A stretch of 64,000 nt of DNA. Source: JAXLQL01 sp046331625 (GTDB lineage Bacteria; Acidobacteriota; Terriglobia; Bryobacterales; Bryobacteraceae). Numbering within the stretch: the stretch's first letter is position 1; each line of letters begins with the position of its first letter. The stretch lies in NCBI GenBank assembly GCA_046331625.1, contig JAXLQL010000035.1, positions 15,591 to 79,590 on the forward strand. The letters are read 5' to 3'. The notes below the pieces were generated by a model. It did no database searches. It was not told the origin of the DNA and worked only from the letters and a program-made list of their open reading frames with translations. Both the position numbers and the translations under genes were made by a program. Shown one piece after another: positions 9,260 to 18,050 of the stretch.

Positions 9260-10135
9260 TCACACGAAGTCGATGCGGAAGATCCAACCCGCGGTCGGGC
9301 TGTCGTTGTTCGGCCAGCCCGGATGGATGCCTGCATCGCACGCGTAGAGCACGCCGTCGTGATAGGCGAGCCCGTGCGGATCGCACGATCCAGGAAGGAA
9401 GTCGACCACTTCGAGCACCTTTCCAGTCGCTGTCTCGTATCGCACCAGGCAAGGATGGTATTCGCTATAGCGCTTGCAATCATTGCCCACCACTTGCCAC
9501 ATCGATCCATCCTTGTCGAACGTGATGTCGTGATAGCGAGTGCGATCCGGCGCCTGATAGAACGGGATCATGTACTCGGGTTGAAACGTCTTGGGATCCA
9601 CGCGCAGGTTGCCACGCAGCCGCAGCGCCGCGATCCACAGCTTGCCCTCGTGCCATTGTCCGCCGTGGCAGCCGCCGCCGTTGTCCGCGGGACCCAACGG
9701 AATCTGGTGATGGCTGATCACCTTGCCACTCATGTCCACTTGGAACACGCCCTCCGGCATCGCGTTCGCGATCATCCATATGTAGCCGCCGCCCACGGCC
9801 ATTCCGCTCGTGTTGCGTGACGGCGTGGGAACCGTCTTGAGGACTTTTCCGTTCCAGTCGACGAGCCATGCGTTCTCCACCAGCGACTTTGGCTCGGCCA
9901 ACTTATACGACGCAGCCTGCGCGCCAGAGAGCTTCTGTTCGGCGATCCACAAACCTTCCGGCGTCGCGGCGAGTGCGTTCGGAAATCCACCCGGAGTCTT
10001 GAACAGCTTGGTGGTCTTGGCCTTGCGCTTCGGCTTGTCAACGGGCGGAGCGGCCTTGGCCACTTGCTGCGCGAAGGCGGCGCTCGATAGGGCCGCGGAT
10101 CCGAGGCCGGCGGCGAGGAATTCTCGTTTCGTCAT
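9260..10135 (-). CDS. Exported beta-propeller protein
   Basis: 291 residues from ATG 10135, preceded by AAGGAG at good spacing. The N-terminus MTKREFLAAGLGSAALSSA resembles a Tat-type signal. A Lys/Pro-rich linker follows, then propeller-like repeats (GGFPNALAATPEGLWIAEQ, TSGMAVGGGYIWMIAN, WHEGKLWIAALR, ITFDKDGSMWQVVGND, PHGLAYHDGVLYACDAG). These match SMP-30/quinoprotein-type sensor or lactonase folds; the specific role is unknown. It is the first gene of the minus operon with the NHL protein and the bicupin. Confidence 0.8.
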   Translation of the reverse strand: MTKREFLAAGLGSAALSSAAFAQQVAKAAPPVDKPKRKAKTTKLFKTPGGFPNALAATPEGLWIAEQKLSGAQAASYKLAEPKSLVENAWLVDWNGKVLKTVPTPSRNTSGMAVGGGYIWMIANAMPEGVFQVDMSGKVISHHQIPLGPADNGGGCHGGQWHEGKLWIAALRLRGNLRVDPKTFQPEYMIPFYQAPDRTRYHDITFDKDGSMWQVVGNDCKRYSEYHPCLVRYETATGKVLEVVDFLPGSCDPHGLAYHDGVLYACDAGIHPGWPNNDSPTAGWIFRIDFV

Positions 10136-10235
10136 GGAGTCTCCTTGGTCAGCTTTACTGCGGGTGATGTTGCCGTGGCGAATTATACACCATCCCGACG
10201 AGCTCCGATGCCGCCACCGTGATATCGTAGTGCCG
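10136..10235. promoter_or_regulatory. Divergent promoter region of propeller operon and RidA-like gene
   Basis: A 100-base gap between two divergent starts (ATG 10135 minus, ATG 10236 plus). It contains the AAGGAG box of the minus gene. A relatively AT-rich patch (gaattatacacc, near 10180) is a possible -10 zone; no reliable hexamer pair could be called. Confidence 0.35.
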
Positions 10236-10697
10236 ATGCGACGCCGCTGGTTCTGGTCTCCCCTCGCCGCGCTCGGCGCGACTACAATGTCAGCCATGGC
10301 CGCTGCGAAGAAGAAACTCGCCAAACAGTTCCTCAATCCGGGTCCCAAACCGCCGGGCTATAGCCACGCAGTCACATCTCCGCCAGGAAAAATGGTTTTT
10401 GTTTCGGGCCAAGGCGGCACAGGACTCGACGATGGCAAGATGCCTCCGGATTTCCCCACTCAGGCGCACAACACGTTCAAACACATCGATCGCTTGCTGA
10501 AGATGAGCGGCGCCACATTCGCTGACGTGGTGAAGATCAACTACTACCTCAAAGACATTGCGAACCTGACGGAACTGCGCAAGATCCGCGCCCAGTATTT
10601 GAACATGGATGCGCCGCCGGCTGCGACGGCGATCCAGACCGGACTGAGCGGCGAGATGCTGCTCGAAGTAGAGTGCATTGCAGTGGTGCCCGAGTAA
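10236..10697 (+). CDS. RidA-like (YjgF/UK114) protein, exported variant
   Basis: 153 residues. From about residue 30 the sequence is a standard RidA fold (YSHAVTSPPGKMVFVSGQGG, PTQAHNTFKHIDRLLKMSG, VVKINYYLKDIANL, LLEVECIAVVPE). RidA proteins hydrolyse reactive enamine/imine intermediates using an Arg in a P-x-R-T-x-V segment; here that segment reads PPAATAIQTGL, so the Arg is missing and the protein probably belongs to another Rid subfamily. The N-terminus MRRRWFWSPLAALG is Arg-rich then hydrophobic, suggesting export or anchoring. It ends 10 bases before the DapA-like gene, consistent with one operon. Confidence 0.85.
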   Translation: MRRRWFWSPLAALGATTMSAMAAAKKKLAKQFLNPGPKPPGYSHAVTSPPGKMVFVSGQGGTGLDDGKMPPDFPTQAHNTFKHIDRLLKMSGATFADVVKINYYLKDIANLTELRKIRAQYLNMDAPPAATAIQTGLSGEMLLEVECIAVVPE

Positions 10698-10707
10698 GGA
10701 GGAGCAA

Positions 10708-11661
10708 ATGACGTCGCGCCGATCTTTTCTACAACTCGCTCTGGCTGCACCCGCGGCGTTCGCCAACGGACACAAGAAGCCGATGCGCGGGATTTTCCCG
10801 ATCATGCAAACGCCCTTCAGCGCCGATGGAGCGAAGGTGGACAACGCAACGCTCGTCAAGGAAGCCCTGTTCCTCGATAAGTGCGGAGCGCACGGCATGG
10901 TCTGGCCGCAACTGGCGAGCGAGTATTTCACGCTCAGCACGGAAGAGCGGATCGCGGGCGCGGAGTCGCTCCTCTCCGTGGCGAGGGAAGTTCGCTCGGC
11001 GGTAGTGATCGGCGTCCAGGCCGACACGGCGAAACAAGCGGTCGAGTACGCGCGCCATGCAACCAACCTCGGCGCCGACGCGCTCATCGCGCTGCCGCCG
11101 CAAACCGAGAAAGACGCGCAGAAGATCTTCTCCTATTACAAGGCGATCGGCGAATCATCGAGCCTCCCTCTGTTTGTGCAAGCCATCGGCGACATGAGCG
11201 TTGACTTCATCATTCAGATGTCGCGCGAAATTCCCACGCTCCGCTACATCAAGGATGAAGCGGGCCCCGTACTGAACCGGATGACCGAATTCCGCCGTCG
11301 CGCGCCGGAGTTGAATTCGTTCACCGGCAACCACGGCCGCACGCTCTACGAAGAGATGTTGCGCGGATCAGCAGGCAGCATGCCTGCCGCTGGATTCGCG
11401 GACCTCTACTCCATCTCGTGGGACCTCTTCCAGCAAGGCCGCCGCCGCGAGTCATCGGAATTCTTCGCGCGCTGCCTGCTGCTCATCTCCGAAGCCGAGA
11501 CCTACGGCGTCGATTCGCTGAAGTACATTCTCCATCTGCGCGGCGTGTTCCCGAACTACGCATCGCGCAAAGGCGCGGGCAAGGGCGGCGAATTCGATGC
11601 CGCCGCCAAACAGTCGATCAGCGAGTTGCTCGAACACTCGAGGCCGCACTTGCGCGCTTGA
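10708..11661 (+). CDS. Atypical DapA-like (dihydrodipicolinate synthase family) protein with Tat signal
   Basis: 317 residues from ATG 10708, preceded by AAGGAGG. The N-terminus has a twin-arginine signal (TSRRSFLQLALAAPAAFA). The body is a DapA/NAL TIM barrel: GIFPIMQTPFSADG, the Schiff-base Lys in LRYIKDEAGPVL (Lys182), and GSAGSMPAAGFADLY. Two hallmark elements of true DapA are absent: GTTGE is replaced by WPQLASE (about residues 66-72), and the active-site Tyr is replaced in PLFVQAI. It may therefore be an aldolase or lyase with a different substrate, or lack DapA activity. A Tat signal on this normally cytoplasmic fold is unusual but recurs in acidobacteria (family knowledge). Confidence 0.85.
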   Translation: MTSRRSFLQLALAAPAAFANGHKKPMRGIFPIMQTPFSADGAKVDNATLVKEALFLDKCGAHGMVWPQLASEYFTLSTEERIAGAESLLSVAREVRSAVVIGVQADTAKQAVEYARHATNLGADALIALPPQTEKDAQKIFSYYKAIGESSSLPLFVQAIGDMSVDFIIQMSREIPTLRYIKDEAGPVLNRMTEFRRRAPELNSFTGNHGRTLYEEMLRGSAGSMPAAGFADLYSISWDLFQQGRRRESSEFFARCLLLISEAETYGVDSLKYILHLRGVFPNYASRKGAGKGGEFDAAAKQSISELLEHSRPHLRA

Positions 11662-11667
11662 TTTCCG

Positions 11668-13842
11668 ATGTTCCGAGTCGCCCTGTTCGCAACTCTTTCT
11701 TTCGTGATGGCGGCGCAGACGCCGGAAGCCGCCGCCCGCCGTGTGCTCGAATCGCGCTGCCTGAGCTGTCACGGCTCGGCGAAGATGTCGGGACTCGACC
11801 TGCGCAAGCGGGAGACGATGCTCTCAGGCGGATCTCGCGGCGCGGCGATCGTTCCCGGCAAGGCGGCCGAAAGCCTGCTCTACAAGGCCGCGTCGCGGGA
11901 GGGCAAACTCGCGATGCCGCCCGGCAAGCAGGCGCTCGACGCGAAGGAAGTGGACGCGCTACGCGCGTGGATCGATGCAGGCGCACCTTGGGGCGATGCA
12001 GCCGCGAAGGAGCAATCGTGGTGGGCCTTTCGCAAGCCCGCGAAGCCAGCGATCCCTTCCGGCGCGCGCAATCCGATCGATGCTTTGCTCGGCAGTGCGG
12101 AACCCGCCGCCGGCCGGCGCACGTTGATCCGCAGGCTCACGTTCGACATCCACGGGCTCCCTCCCGATCCGGAAGAAGTGGACCGCTTCGTGAAAGACAC
12201 ATCGCCCGATGCGTACGCGAAGCTGGTCGACCGGTTGCTCGAATCGCCGCGCTATGGCGAGCGATGGGGGCGGCACTGGCTCGACGTGGTCCGCTATGCG
12301 GACACCGGCGGCTACGAGACCGACGTTTATCTCCACAGCGCGTGGCGCTATCGCGACTGGGTGATCCGCTCGTTCAATCAAGACAAGCCCTACGACACTT
12401 TTCTGCAAGAGCAGATCGCCGCCGACGAAATCTGGCCCGACAATCTCGAGCTGAACGGCAGCTACAACCTTCCCGAGTCAAAGAAGGCGAATCTCGAGAA
12501 GCGCCTTGGCACTGGACTCTTCACGTTGGGCGCGCTTCCCGTGGAGAACTCGTTCTTCGGCGATCAATATCGCGCCGAGTGGCAGAACGAAGCGATCGAC
12601 ATGATCGGCAGCGCGTTCCTCGGCCTGACCATGGGTTGCGCGCGCTGCCACGATCACAAGTTCGATCCGATTCAACAGCGCGACTATTACCGGCTGGCGT
12701 CCCTGTTCGCGGGCAGCGAAGATCGCGAGGTCCCCATCGCGAGCCAGATGGCGATCTTTGAATACACGCGATACCAAACGAAGCAAGTTGCTGTGGACGA
12801 TCTCCGCGCGCAGTACGAGCGCTTGAAGCCCGACGACAAAGACGGCCGCGAAACGCTGCTGCGCAAGATCGGCGAAGCGTATGTGAAGACGCCCAAGATG
12901 TACGCCAAGGCGAACCTGCTCGCGCACGTGGCTCCCGTGCCCGACACCTACGTGCTGCAGCGCGGCGATTGGCGCAACAAAGGTGAGAAAGTGACACCCG
13001 GATTTCCAGCCGCGCTCGGTCCCGCGCCAGAGATCGAAGAGCCCGCGAACCCGTGGTTCGTTCCCCGGCGTCGAAAAGCTCTTGCCGAGTGGATCGCTTC
13101 CCGCGAGCACCCGCTCACGGCTCGCGTGATGGTAAATCGAGTGTGGGGCTGGTATTTCGGGCGCGGCATCGTCGCCACTCCCAATGACTTCGGCCGCCAA
13201 GGCGAGCCGCCTTCGAATCAAGCCCTGCTCGATTACCTCGCAGTGGATTTTCAAGAGAAAGGCTGGAGCTTCAAGAAGCTGCACCGGCTGATCCTGAACT
13301 CCGATGCATACAAGGCGCGGCGCGGTCCGCAGCGGCTGGATGCCGAGTCGATTCGGGATTCGGTGCTCTCGGTAGCGGGCGCGTTGAACACGAAGATGGG
13401 CGGCAAGCCCGTGGTTCCGGCGCTGGCGAGCGATGAGCGTGACGGCATGCGCGACATGTCGCAGTGGCCGGTGACGCCGGATGCGAAGGAACATGATCGC
13501 CGCAGTGTGTACATGTTCGTGAAGCGCTCGTTCCGCTTGCCGATGATGGAGACTTTCGACGCTCCGGATCCCGTGGAGAGCTGTTCCCGCCGCGAAACCT
13601 CCACCGTAGCTCCGCAAGCGCTCGCGCTGATGAACTCCGAATTCATGGCGGCGCAGGCCAAGCGATTCGCGGCTCGCGTGGCGAAGGCTGCCGATCCCGT
13701 TGACGCGGCTTGGCGGCTAGCGCTGGCGCGCTCGCCCAGTGTGGACGAGAAGCGCAAAGCTGCCGATTATCTAGCCAAGAATCCGCTCGACCGATTGTGT
13801 TTGATGCTGCTGAACATGAGTGAGTTCGTCTATGTGGACTGA
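11668..13842 (+). CDS. PSCyt1-DUF1549-DUF1553 cytochrome-domain protein
   Basis: 724 residues with a signal peptide (MFRVALFATLSFVMAAQ). PSCyt1 spans about residues 18-110 and carries a heme c motif CLSCH (Cys31, Cys34, His35) with a candidate Met ligand in AMPPGKQAL. DUF1549 follows at about 125-350, with a second CxxCH in GCARCHDHKFDP, then DUF1553 at about 470-720 (REHPLTARVMVNRVWGW, NDFGRQGEPPSNQALLDYL, RRSVYMFVKRSFRLP). It lacks the LamG insert of the first copy at the window start. The gene starts 6 bases after the DapA-like gene, and its end overlaps the DUF1501 gene by 11 bases, so the two are translationally coupled. Confidence 0.95.
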   Translation: MFRVALFATLSFVMAAQTPEAAARRVLESRCLSCHGSAKMSGLDLRKRETMLSGGSRGAAIVPGKAAESLLYKAASREGKLAMPPGKQALDAKEVDALRAWIDAGAPWGDAAAKEQSWWAFRKPAKPAIPSGARNPIDALLGSAEPAAGRRTLIRRLTFDIHGLPPDPEEVDRFVKDTSPDAYAKLVDRLLESPRYGERWGRHWLDVVRYADTGGYETDVYLHSAWRYRDWVIRSFNQDKPYDTFLQEQIAADEIWPDNLELNGSYNLPESKKANLEKRLGTGLFTLGALPVENSFFGDQYRAEWQNEAIDMIGSAFLGLTMGCARCHDHKFDPIQQRDYYRLASLFAGSEDREVPIASQMAIFEYTRYQTKQVAVDDLRAQYERLKPDDKDGRETLLRKIGEAYVKTPKMYAKANLLAHVAPVPDTYVLQRGDWRNKGEKVTPGFPAALGPAPEIEEPANPWFVPRRRKALAEWIASREHPLTARVMVNRVWGWYFGRGIVATPNDFGRQGEPPSNQALLDYLAVDFQEKGWSFKKLHRLILNSDAYKARRGPQRLDAESIRDSVLSVAGALNTKMGGKPVVPALASDERDGMRDMSQWPVTPDAKEHDRRSVYMFVKRSFRLPMMETFDAPDPVESCSRRETSTVAPQALALMNSEFMAAQAKRFAARVAKAADPVDAAWRLALARSPSVDEKRKAADYLAKNPLDRLCLMLLNMSEFVYVD

Positions 13843-15241
13843 TCCTTTCTCTCGACGCCGCTTCCTTGCTTCCGGCCTGGGCTTCCCGGCATTGGCCGCC
13901 GCCGCAGTCACCAATCCGCTAAAGGCGAAGAAGTCGCCTATGCCCGCCACCGCGAAGAACGTGATCTTCCTCTTCATGCACGGCGGACCGTCGCACCTCG
14001 AGACCTTCGATCCGAAACCGGAACTGACCCGCCTCAACGGACAGAAGGTGCCCGCGAGCTTCGGCTTCGTGCAACTGCAGTTCTCCGAGTTCGACAAGCA
14101 ACCGATCCTCGGATGCAAACGCACGTTCCAGAAGCATGGGCAATCGGGGATCGAAGTATCGGATCTCTTCCCGAACCTGGCGCGCCGCGTCGACGACATG
14201 GCGGTGATCCGCTCGATGTATCACGACGGATTCACGCACACCGCCGCGCTCAACCTGCTCAACAATGGATGGCCGCGGCTGGGTCGCCCGAGCATGGGTT
14301 CGTGGGTGGTGTATGGGTTGGGCTCGGAGTCAGAGAGCCTGCCGGCGTTCGTGGTGATGCTCGAAGGCGGCATCAAGTGCGGACCCGTCGCCTACAGTTC
14401 CGGATTCCTGCCGGCCGTCTATCAGGGAACCGCGCTGCGCAATGGTCCGGCGCCGATTCTGAACCTGCACTCGGCAGCGCGAATGTCGCAACCCGAGCAG
14501 CGCGAGTTCGTGGACACGCTCGGTTGGTTCAATGAGCAGCATCGCAAACAGCATCCCGAGGAGTCGGAACTCGAAGCGCGGATTTCCGCATACGAGCTCG
14601 CGTTCAAGATGCAGGCCGCCGCGCCGGACCTGGCTGATTTGAAGGGCGAGACCGAGGCAACGCGGAAGCTCTACGGAATCGATCAGGCGGCGTCGGCCGA
14701 TTTCGGAACGCGCTGTTTGCTCGCGCGCCGAATGGTGGAGCGTGGCGTGCGGTTCGTGCAGATCTGGTCGGGGTCCACGAGCGGAACTCAGGATTGGGAC
14801 GGCCACAAGAGCTGCGACAAGGGCCACGTGACGATGGCGCGCAAGGTGGACCAACCGATCGCGGGATTGCTCGAAGATCTGAAGTCACGTGGATTGCTCG
14901 ATTCGACGCTCGTAGTGTGGGGCGGCGAGTTCGGGCGCACGCCGGTCTCCGACGGGAGCCTCAACGGCGGCGGCGACGCGATGGGTCGCGACCACAACCC
15001 GTACGGATTTTCCATTTGGATGGCGGGCGGAGGTGTGAAAGGCGGTCGCGTCATCGGGGCGACCGATGAGTTGGGCCTGCGCGCGATCCAGGATCGGACC
15101 CACGTGCATGACCTGCATGCGTCGATTTTGCATTTGCTCGGGATCGATCATTTGAAGCTCACCTATCCGTATCAGGGCCGGGATTTCCGGTTGACGGATG
15201 TGCACGGGACGATCGATCTGGCGAAGAAGTTGAAGGCGTGA
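13832..15241 (+). CDS. DUF1501 family exported protein (second copy)
   Basis: 469 residues. ATG 13832 lies inside the end of the preceding gene; a GTG at 13820 is the alternative. A Tat signal (SRRRFLASGLGFPALAAAA) is followed by the family motifs FMHGGPSHLETFDPKP, KHGQSGIEVSDLFP, MGSWVVYGLGSE, RGVRFVQIWSGS, VVWGGEFGRTPVS, MGRDHNPYGFSIWMAGGG and HDLHASILHLLGIDHL. It is clearly homologous to the copy at 2.5-3.9 kb and is likewise paired with a DUF1549/DUF1553 protein. The role is unknown, but the fixed pairing suggests the two act as a complex or in one degradation step. Its TGA overlaps a GTG that opens the YcxB-like frame. Confidence 0.94.
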   Translation: MWTDPFSRRRFLASGLGFPALAAAAVTNPLKAKKSPMPATAKNVIFLFMHGGPSHLETFDPKPELTRLNGQKVPASFGFVQLQFSEFDKQPILGCKRTFQKHGQSGIEVSDLFPNLARRVDDMAVIRSMYHDGFTHTAALNLLNNGWPRLGRPSMGSWVVYGLGSESESLPAFVVMLEGGIKCGPVAYSSGFLPAVYQGTALRNGPAPILNLHSAARMSQPEQREFVDTLGWFNEQHRKQHPEESELEARISAYELAFKMQAAAPDLADLKGETEATRKLYGIDQAASADFGTRCLLARRMVERGVRFVQIWSGSTSGTQDWDGHKSCDKGHVTMARKVDQPIAGLLEDLKSRGLLDSTLVVWGGEFGRTPVSDGSLNGGGDAMGRDHNPYGFSIWMAGGGVKGGRVIGATDELGLRAIQDRTHVHDLHASILHLLGIDHLKLTYPYQGRDFRLTDVHGTIDLAKKLKA

Positions 15242-15748
15242 GCGAAGCGAGGTTCAGCTTTTCGGGTGCGTTAACGCAGGCCGATCTCCTGGCGGGCATC
15301 CGGTGGGTGTATTGGCACCGGGCATGGCTGTCGAAGGGTGATGGTGGGATTCCTGGTTTTGCTCGGCGTCTCCTTCCTGGTTGACACCATCAATTTCGGG
15401 TTTCGTAGTGGCGCGGGGCTGATTCCGCTCGTGATGCTTCCTGCGTTCTTGTTCGGGCAGCCATGGCTGATGGCAAGGGCGCAGATAAACGCGGCTGCCC
15501 ACATGAAGGAAATCGGGCTCTACGAATTCACGCTGGATGGGTTCAAAATTTCGCGGCCGTCAGTCGAGGTAGCGCAGCCGTGGAAGTCGCTCTACGGAGC
15601 TGTCGAGTTGAAAGACTCGTTTCTGCTCTTCATAAGCCGCCAATGTTTCCACACTGTCCCGAAACGATTCATTCCAGCGGACACGCTGCCCGCTTGGCGG
15701 GAGTTTGTGATGGCGCGCCTTGCCGAGTCCGGCAAGAAGATCGAATAG
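15238..15748 (+). pseudogene. YcxB-like membrane protein broken by a +1 frameshift
   Basis: The GTG at 15238 overlaps the DUF1501 stop (GTGA) and opens a frame reading VSEARFSFSGALTQADLLAG then IRWVYWHRAWLSKGDGG, stopping at 15382-15384. The next frame, open from 15338, reads MVGFLVLLGVSFLVDTINFG followed by a second hydrophobic span, then the YcxB-like C-terminal domain (EIGLYEFTLDGFKISRPS, WKSLYGAVELKDSFLLFI, PKRFIPADTLPAWREFV). Removing one G from the GGG at 15336-15338 would join the two into one protein of about 169 residues with two membrane spans. YcxB-like proteins are small membrane proteins of unknown function. It could be real decay or an assembly error; if translated as is, only a 136-residue product from GTG 15338 or the ATG at 15341 would be made. 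Confidence 0.75.
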
Positions 15749-15816
15749 CGATCGCCGTCCCGAATCCACCGCCGCCGGACCGCGGTAAACTGAGCTTGAC
15801 CACCAGGAGCACACCG

Positions 15817-16491
15817 ATGTCGACGGCAGCTACAATCTTGCCCCCGCTGTTGCGCGATGGCGACCGCATGTCGCGCCAGGAGTTCCTCCGCCGCTGGGAA
15901 GCAATGCCCGATCTGAAGTGGGCGGAATTGATCGACGGAGTCGTACACATGCCTTCTCCTGTCTCCGAACGCCACGGCGACTTCCACTCGCGGCTCCACT
16001 CATGGCTCACTTTCTATGCGGCAGCCACTCCTGGTTGCCGGCCCCGCGCTGCCAGCACATGGCTAATGTCGGAAGACAGCGCTCCGCAGCCGGACCTCGC
16101 ATTGAAGATCCTCCCCGAGCATGGCGGCCAATCATCGGTAGAAGGCGAGTATGCGGCAGGCGCTCCCGAGTTGATCGTTGAGGTCAGCCACACCACCACC
16201 GCACGCGACGCGGGCATCAAACTTCGCCTCTACGAGCGAAGCGGAGTGCGCGAGTACATCATCGTCCAGCCAGCCAAGCGCCAGATTGCATGGCGGGCCC
16301 TCGACGACGGCAAGTATCGAATGCTCGAGCCGGGCGCCGAGGGAATCTATCGCTCGCGCGTCTTCCCGGGACTCTGGCTCGATCCAGCCGCGCTGTGGGA
16401 TGACGACTACGCCGGACTCGCGTCCACCGTACAGCGGGGAGCCGCGACTGAAGAACACCGGAAATTCGTGCATCTGCTCGGGAGGCGCTGA
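15817..16491 (+). CDS. Uma2 family (DUF820) PD-(D/E)XK-type protein
   Basis: 224 residues from ATG 15817 with a CAGGAG box upstream. The fold follows Uma2: MSRQEFLRRWEAMPDLKWAE then LIDGVVHMPSPVSERHG at the front, the acidic AspX...GluXVal core in APQPDLALKI and APELIVEVSHTT, then DAGIKLRLYERSGVREYIIV. These are the Asp, Glu-x-Val and Lys positions of the PD-(D/E)XK nuclease superfamily. Uma2 proteins are frequent in cyanobacteria and acidobacteria, and a role in DNA cleavage or repair is predicted but unproven. It stands alone, 68 bases after the YcxB-like gene. Confidence 0.88.
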   Translation: MSTAATILPPLLRDGDRMSRQEFLRRWEAMPDLKWAELIDGVVHMPSPVSERHGDFHSRLHSWLTFYAAATPGCRPRAASTWLMSEDSAPQPDLALKILPEHGGQSSVEGEYAAGAPELIVEVSHTTTARDAGIKLRLYERSGVREYIIVQPAKRQIAWRALDDGKYRMLEPGAEGIYRSRVFPGLWLDPAALWDDDYAGLASTVQRGAATEEHRKFVHLLGRR

Positions 16492-16568
16492 ACTCCTATC
16501 TGTAAAGGATCGTAAATTCCCCCGGCAATTCCCGGGCTTTCCGCCGCTCCGCATGTTATTCTTCCCGC

Positions 16569-18044
16569 ATGCGCACTTGGGGATTCCTCCTCACTCTTGC
16601 TGTGTCTTCTTCCCTTCTCTTTGCCCGTGGAACGGGCGCGCCCGCCGGATCGGCCGGAGTCGACGGCGAAGGTAGCTGTCTCGCCTGCCATCGCGGCGTG
16701 AAACTCAACGCGGGCGGGGGGGGCGTCGCCGTAGCTTTCCCCGGTAGCTTGACTTACACGCCCGGAGTAACTCAGCGGCTCCGAATTACCGTCGTCGATA
16801 GTTCGGGCGGCGCCATGGGATATCAATTGACTGCACGGCGCGCTGACAACCCGGCTGTCCCGGCTGGCGGCTTCACAGTACCTGCCGCGGTCGCGGGAGG
16901 CTTCGGCCCCGGCGGCGGAGGTTTCCCTCCTGGGGGTGGCGGCGGAACCCCGGGAGTGATCGTCGCTCGCTCTCGCGTCATCTGCTGGAATGGCGACCTC
17001 GAAAATGAAGGCAATCCCAAACCGGCCACTGGATGCCCATCCGATGCTCCCATCGAATCCGTCACCCACGCGCAAGACATGCAGCCGAGCACCTCGGGCA
17101 CCGTCACCTGGGAAATCGACTTCGTGCCTCCTGACTCGGCCGTCGGGCCCATCCAGATCTACGCCGCTGGCAACGCCGTTCGCGGACCCGAAGAGCGCAA
17201 CTCGCGCGTCTACACGAACCTCTACACACTCGAGGCTCGCGATCCCGAGAAGCCCACGATCAACTCGATTTCGCTCGACAACGGCTTCGGCACAGGCACG
17301 GTCTTCAGTCCCGGAACGTGGCTGCAACTCTCGGGCTTCTCCCTCGCCGCCACCATTCGCTCATCGAATACGGTCGACTTCACCAACAACACCGCGCCCA
17401 CTTCAATGGATTCCGTGCGAGTGAAGATCGGTGGTAAGAACGCCTTCCTGTCCTTCGTCAGTGATGACTCGGTCCGCGCACTCGTGCCCGCCGACGTATC
17501 GGCCGGAAGCGTTCCGATGACCGTCTCAGTCGGACCCACCGTCAGCGCCGAGAGCAAAATCCAGATCGCCACCGTGAGCCCGTACCTGGCGGTCCGCGCG
17601 ATCAACGGGAAGAATTACGCTGCCGCGAATTTCGCCAGCGGTGGATTCGTCTCGCCTCCGATTCAACCCGGCCAAGGCGGCGGACCCGGCGGTGGCGGAC
17701 CTCCTCCCGGCGGCGGTGGTCCAGGCGGAGGCGGCCCCGGCGGCAATGCGCGCCAAGCAGCCGCAGGCGACGCTCTCGTGATTCGCGGAATCGGATTCGG
17801 TCCCGCCACTCCGAATGTCCCAGTGGGCCAGATCGCTCCGGCCAACGCGAACGTAGCCAACGTCTCGATCAAGGTCGGCGGCAAAGACGCCACCGTGACT
17901 TCGGTGACGATGGTCTCTGGCGCAATCGGTGCTTACCAGATCGCATTCACGATGCCTGATGGCGTAGCCGCAGGCGAGGCGCCGATCGCCGCCTCGGTGA
18001 ACGGCATTGCTTCCACGCAGCAGATCCTGCTACCCACCCGGTAG
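16569..18044 (+). CDS. Secreted CxxCH-containing surface protein with Solibacter-type C-terminal domain
   Basis: 491 residues with a signal peptide (MRTWGFLLTLAVSSSLLFA). Residues about 35-220 resemble a Reeler/choice-of-anchor-V domain opening with a CLACHRG motif, a CxxCH that could bind heme c. Two Gly/Pro-rich low-complexity stretches interrupt the protein (around residues 112-136 and 370-396, runs such as GGGPGGGGPPPGGGG). The C-terminal half from about residue 235 (PTINSISLDNGFGTGT...LQLSGF) resembles the TIGR03437-type domain common in Solibacter extracellular proteins. The function is unknown; extracellular location and possible redox or adhesion roles are inferred. Confidence 0.8.
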   Translation: MRTWGFLLTLAVSSSLLFARGTGAPAGSAGVDGEGSCLACHRGVKLNAGGGGVAVAFPGSLTYTPGVTQRLRITVVDSSGGAMGYQLTARRADNPAVPAGGFTVPAAVAGGFGPGGGGFPPGGGGGTPGVIVARSRVICWNGDLENEGNPKPATGCPSDAPIESVTHAQDMQPSTSGTVTWEIDFVPPDSAVGPIQIYAAGNAVRGPEERNSRVYTNLYTLEARDPEKPTINSISLDNGFGTGTVFSPGTWLQLSGFSLAATIRSSNTVDFTNNTAPTSMDSVRVKIGGKNAFLSFVSDDSVRALVPADVSAGSVPMTVSVGPTVSAESKIQIATVSPYLAVRAINGKNYAAANFASGGFVSPPIQPGQGGGPGGGGPPPGGGGPGGGGPGGNARQAAAGDALVIRGIGFGPATPNVPVGQIAPANANVANVSIKVGGKDATVTSVTMVSGAIGAYQIAFTMPDGVAAGEAPIAASVNGIASTQQILLPTR

Positions 18045-18050
18045 CACGCC

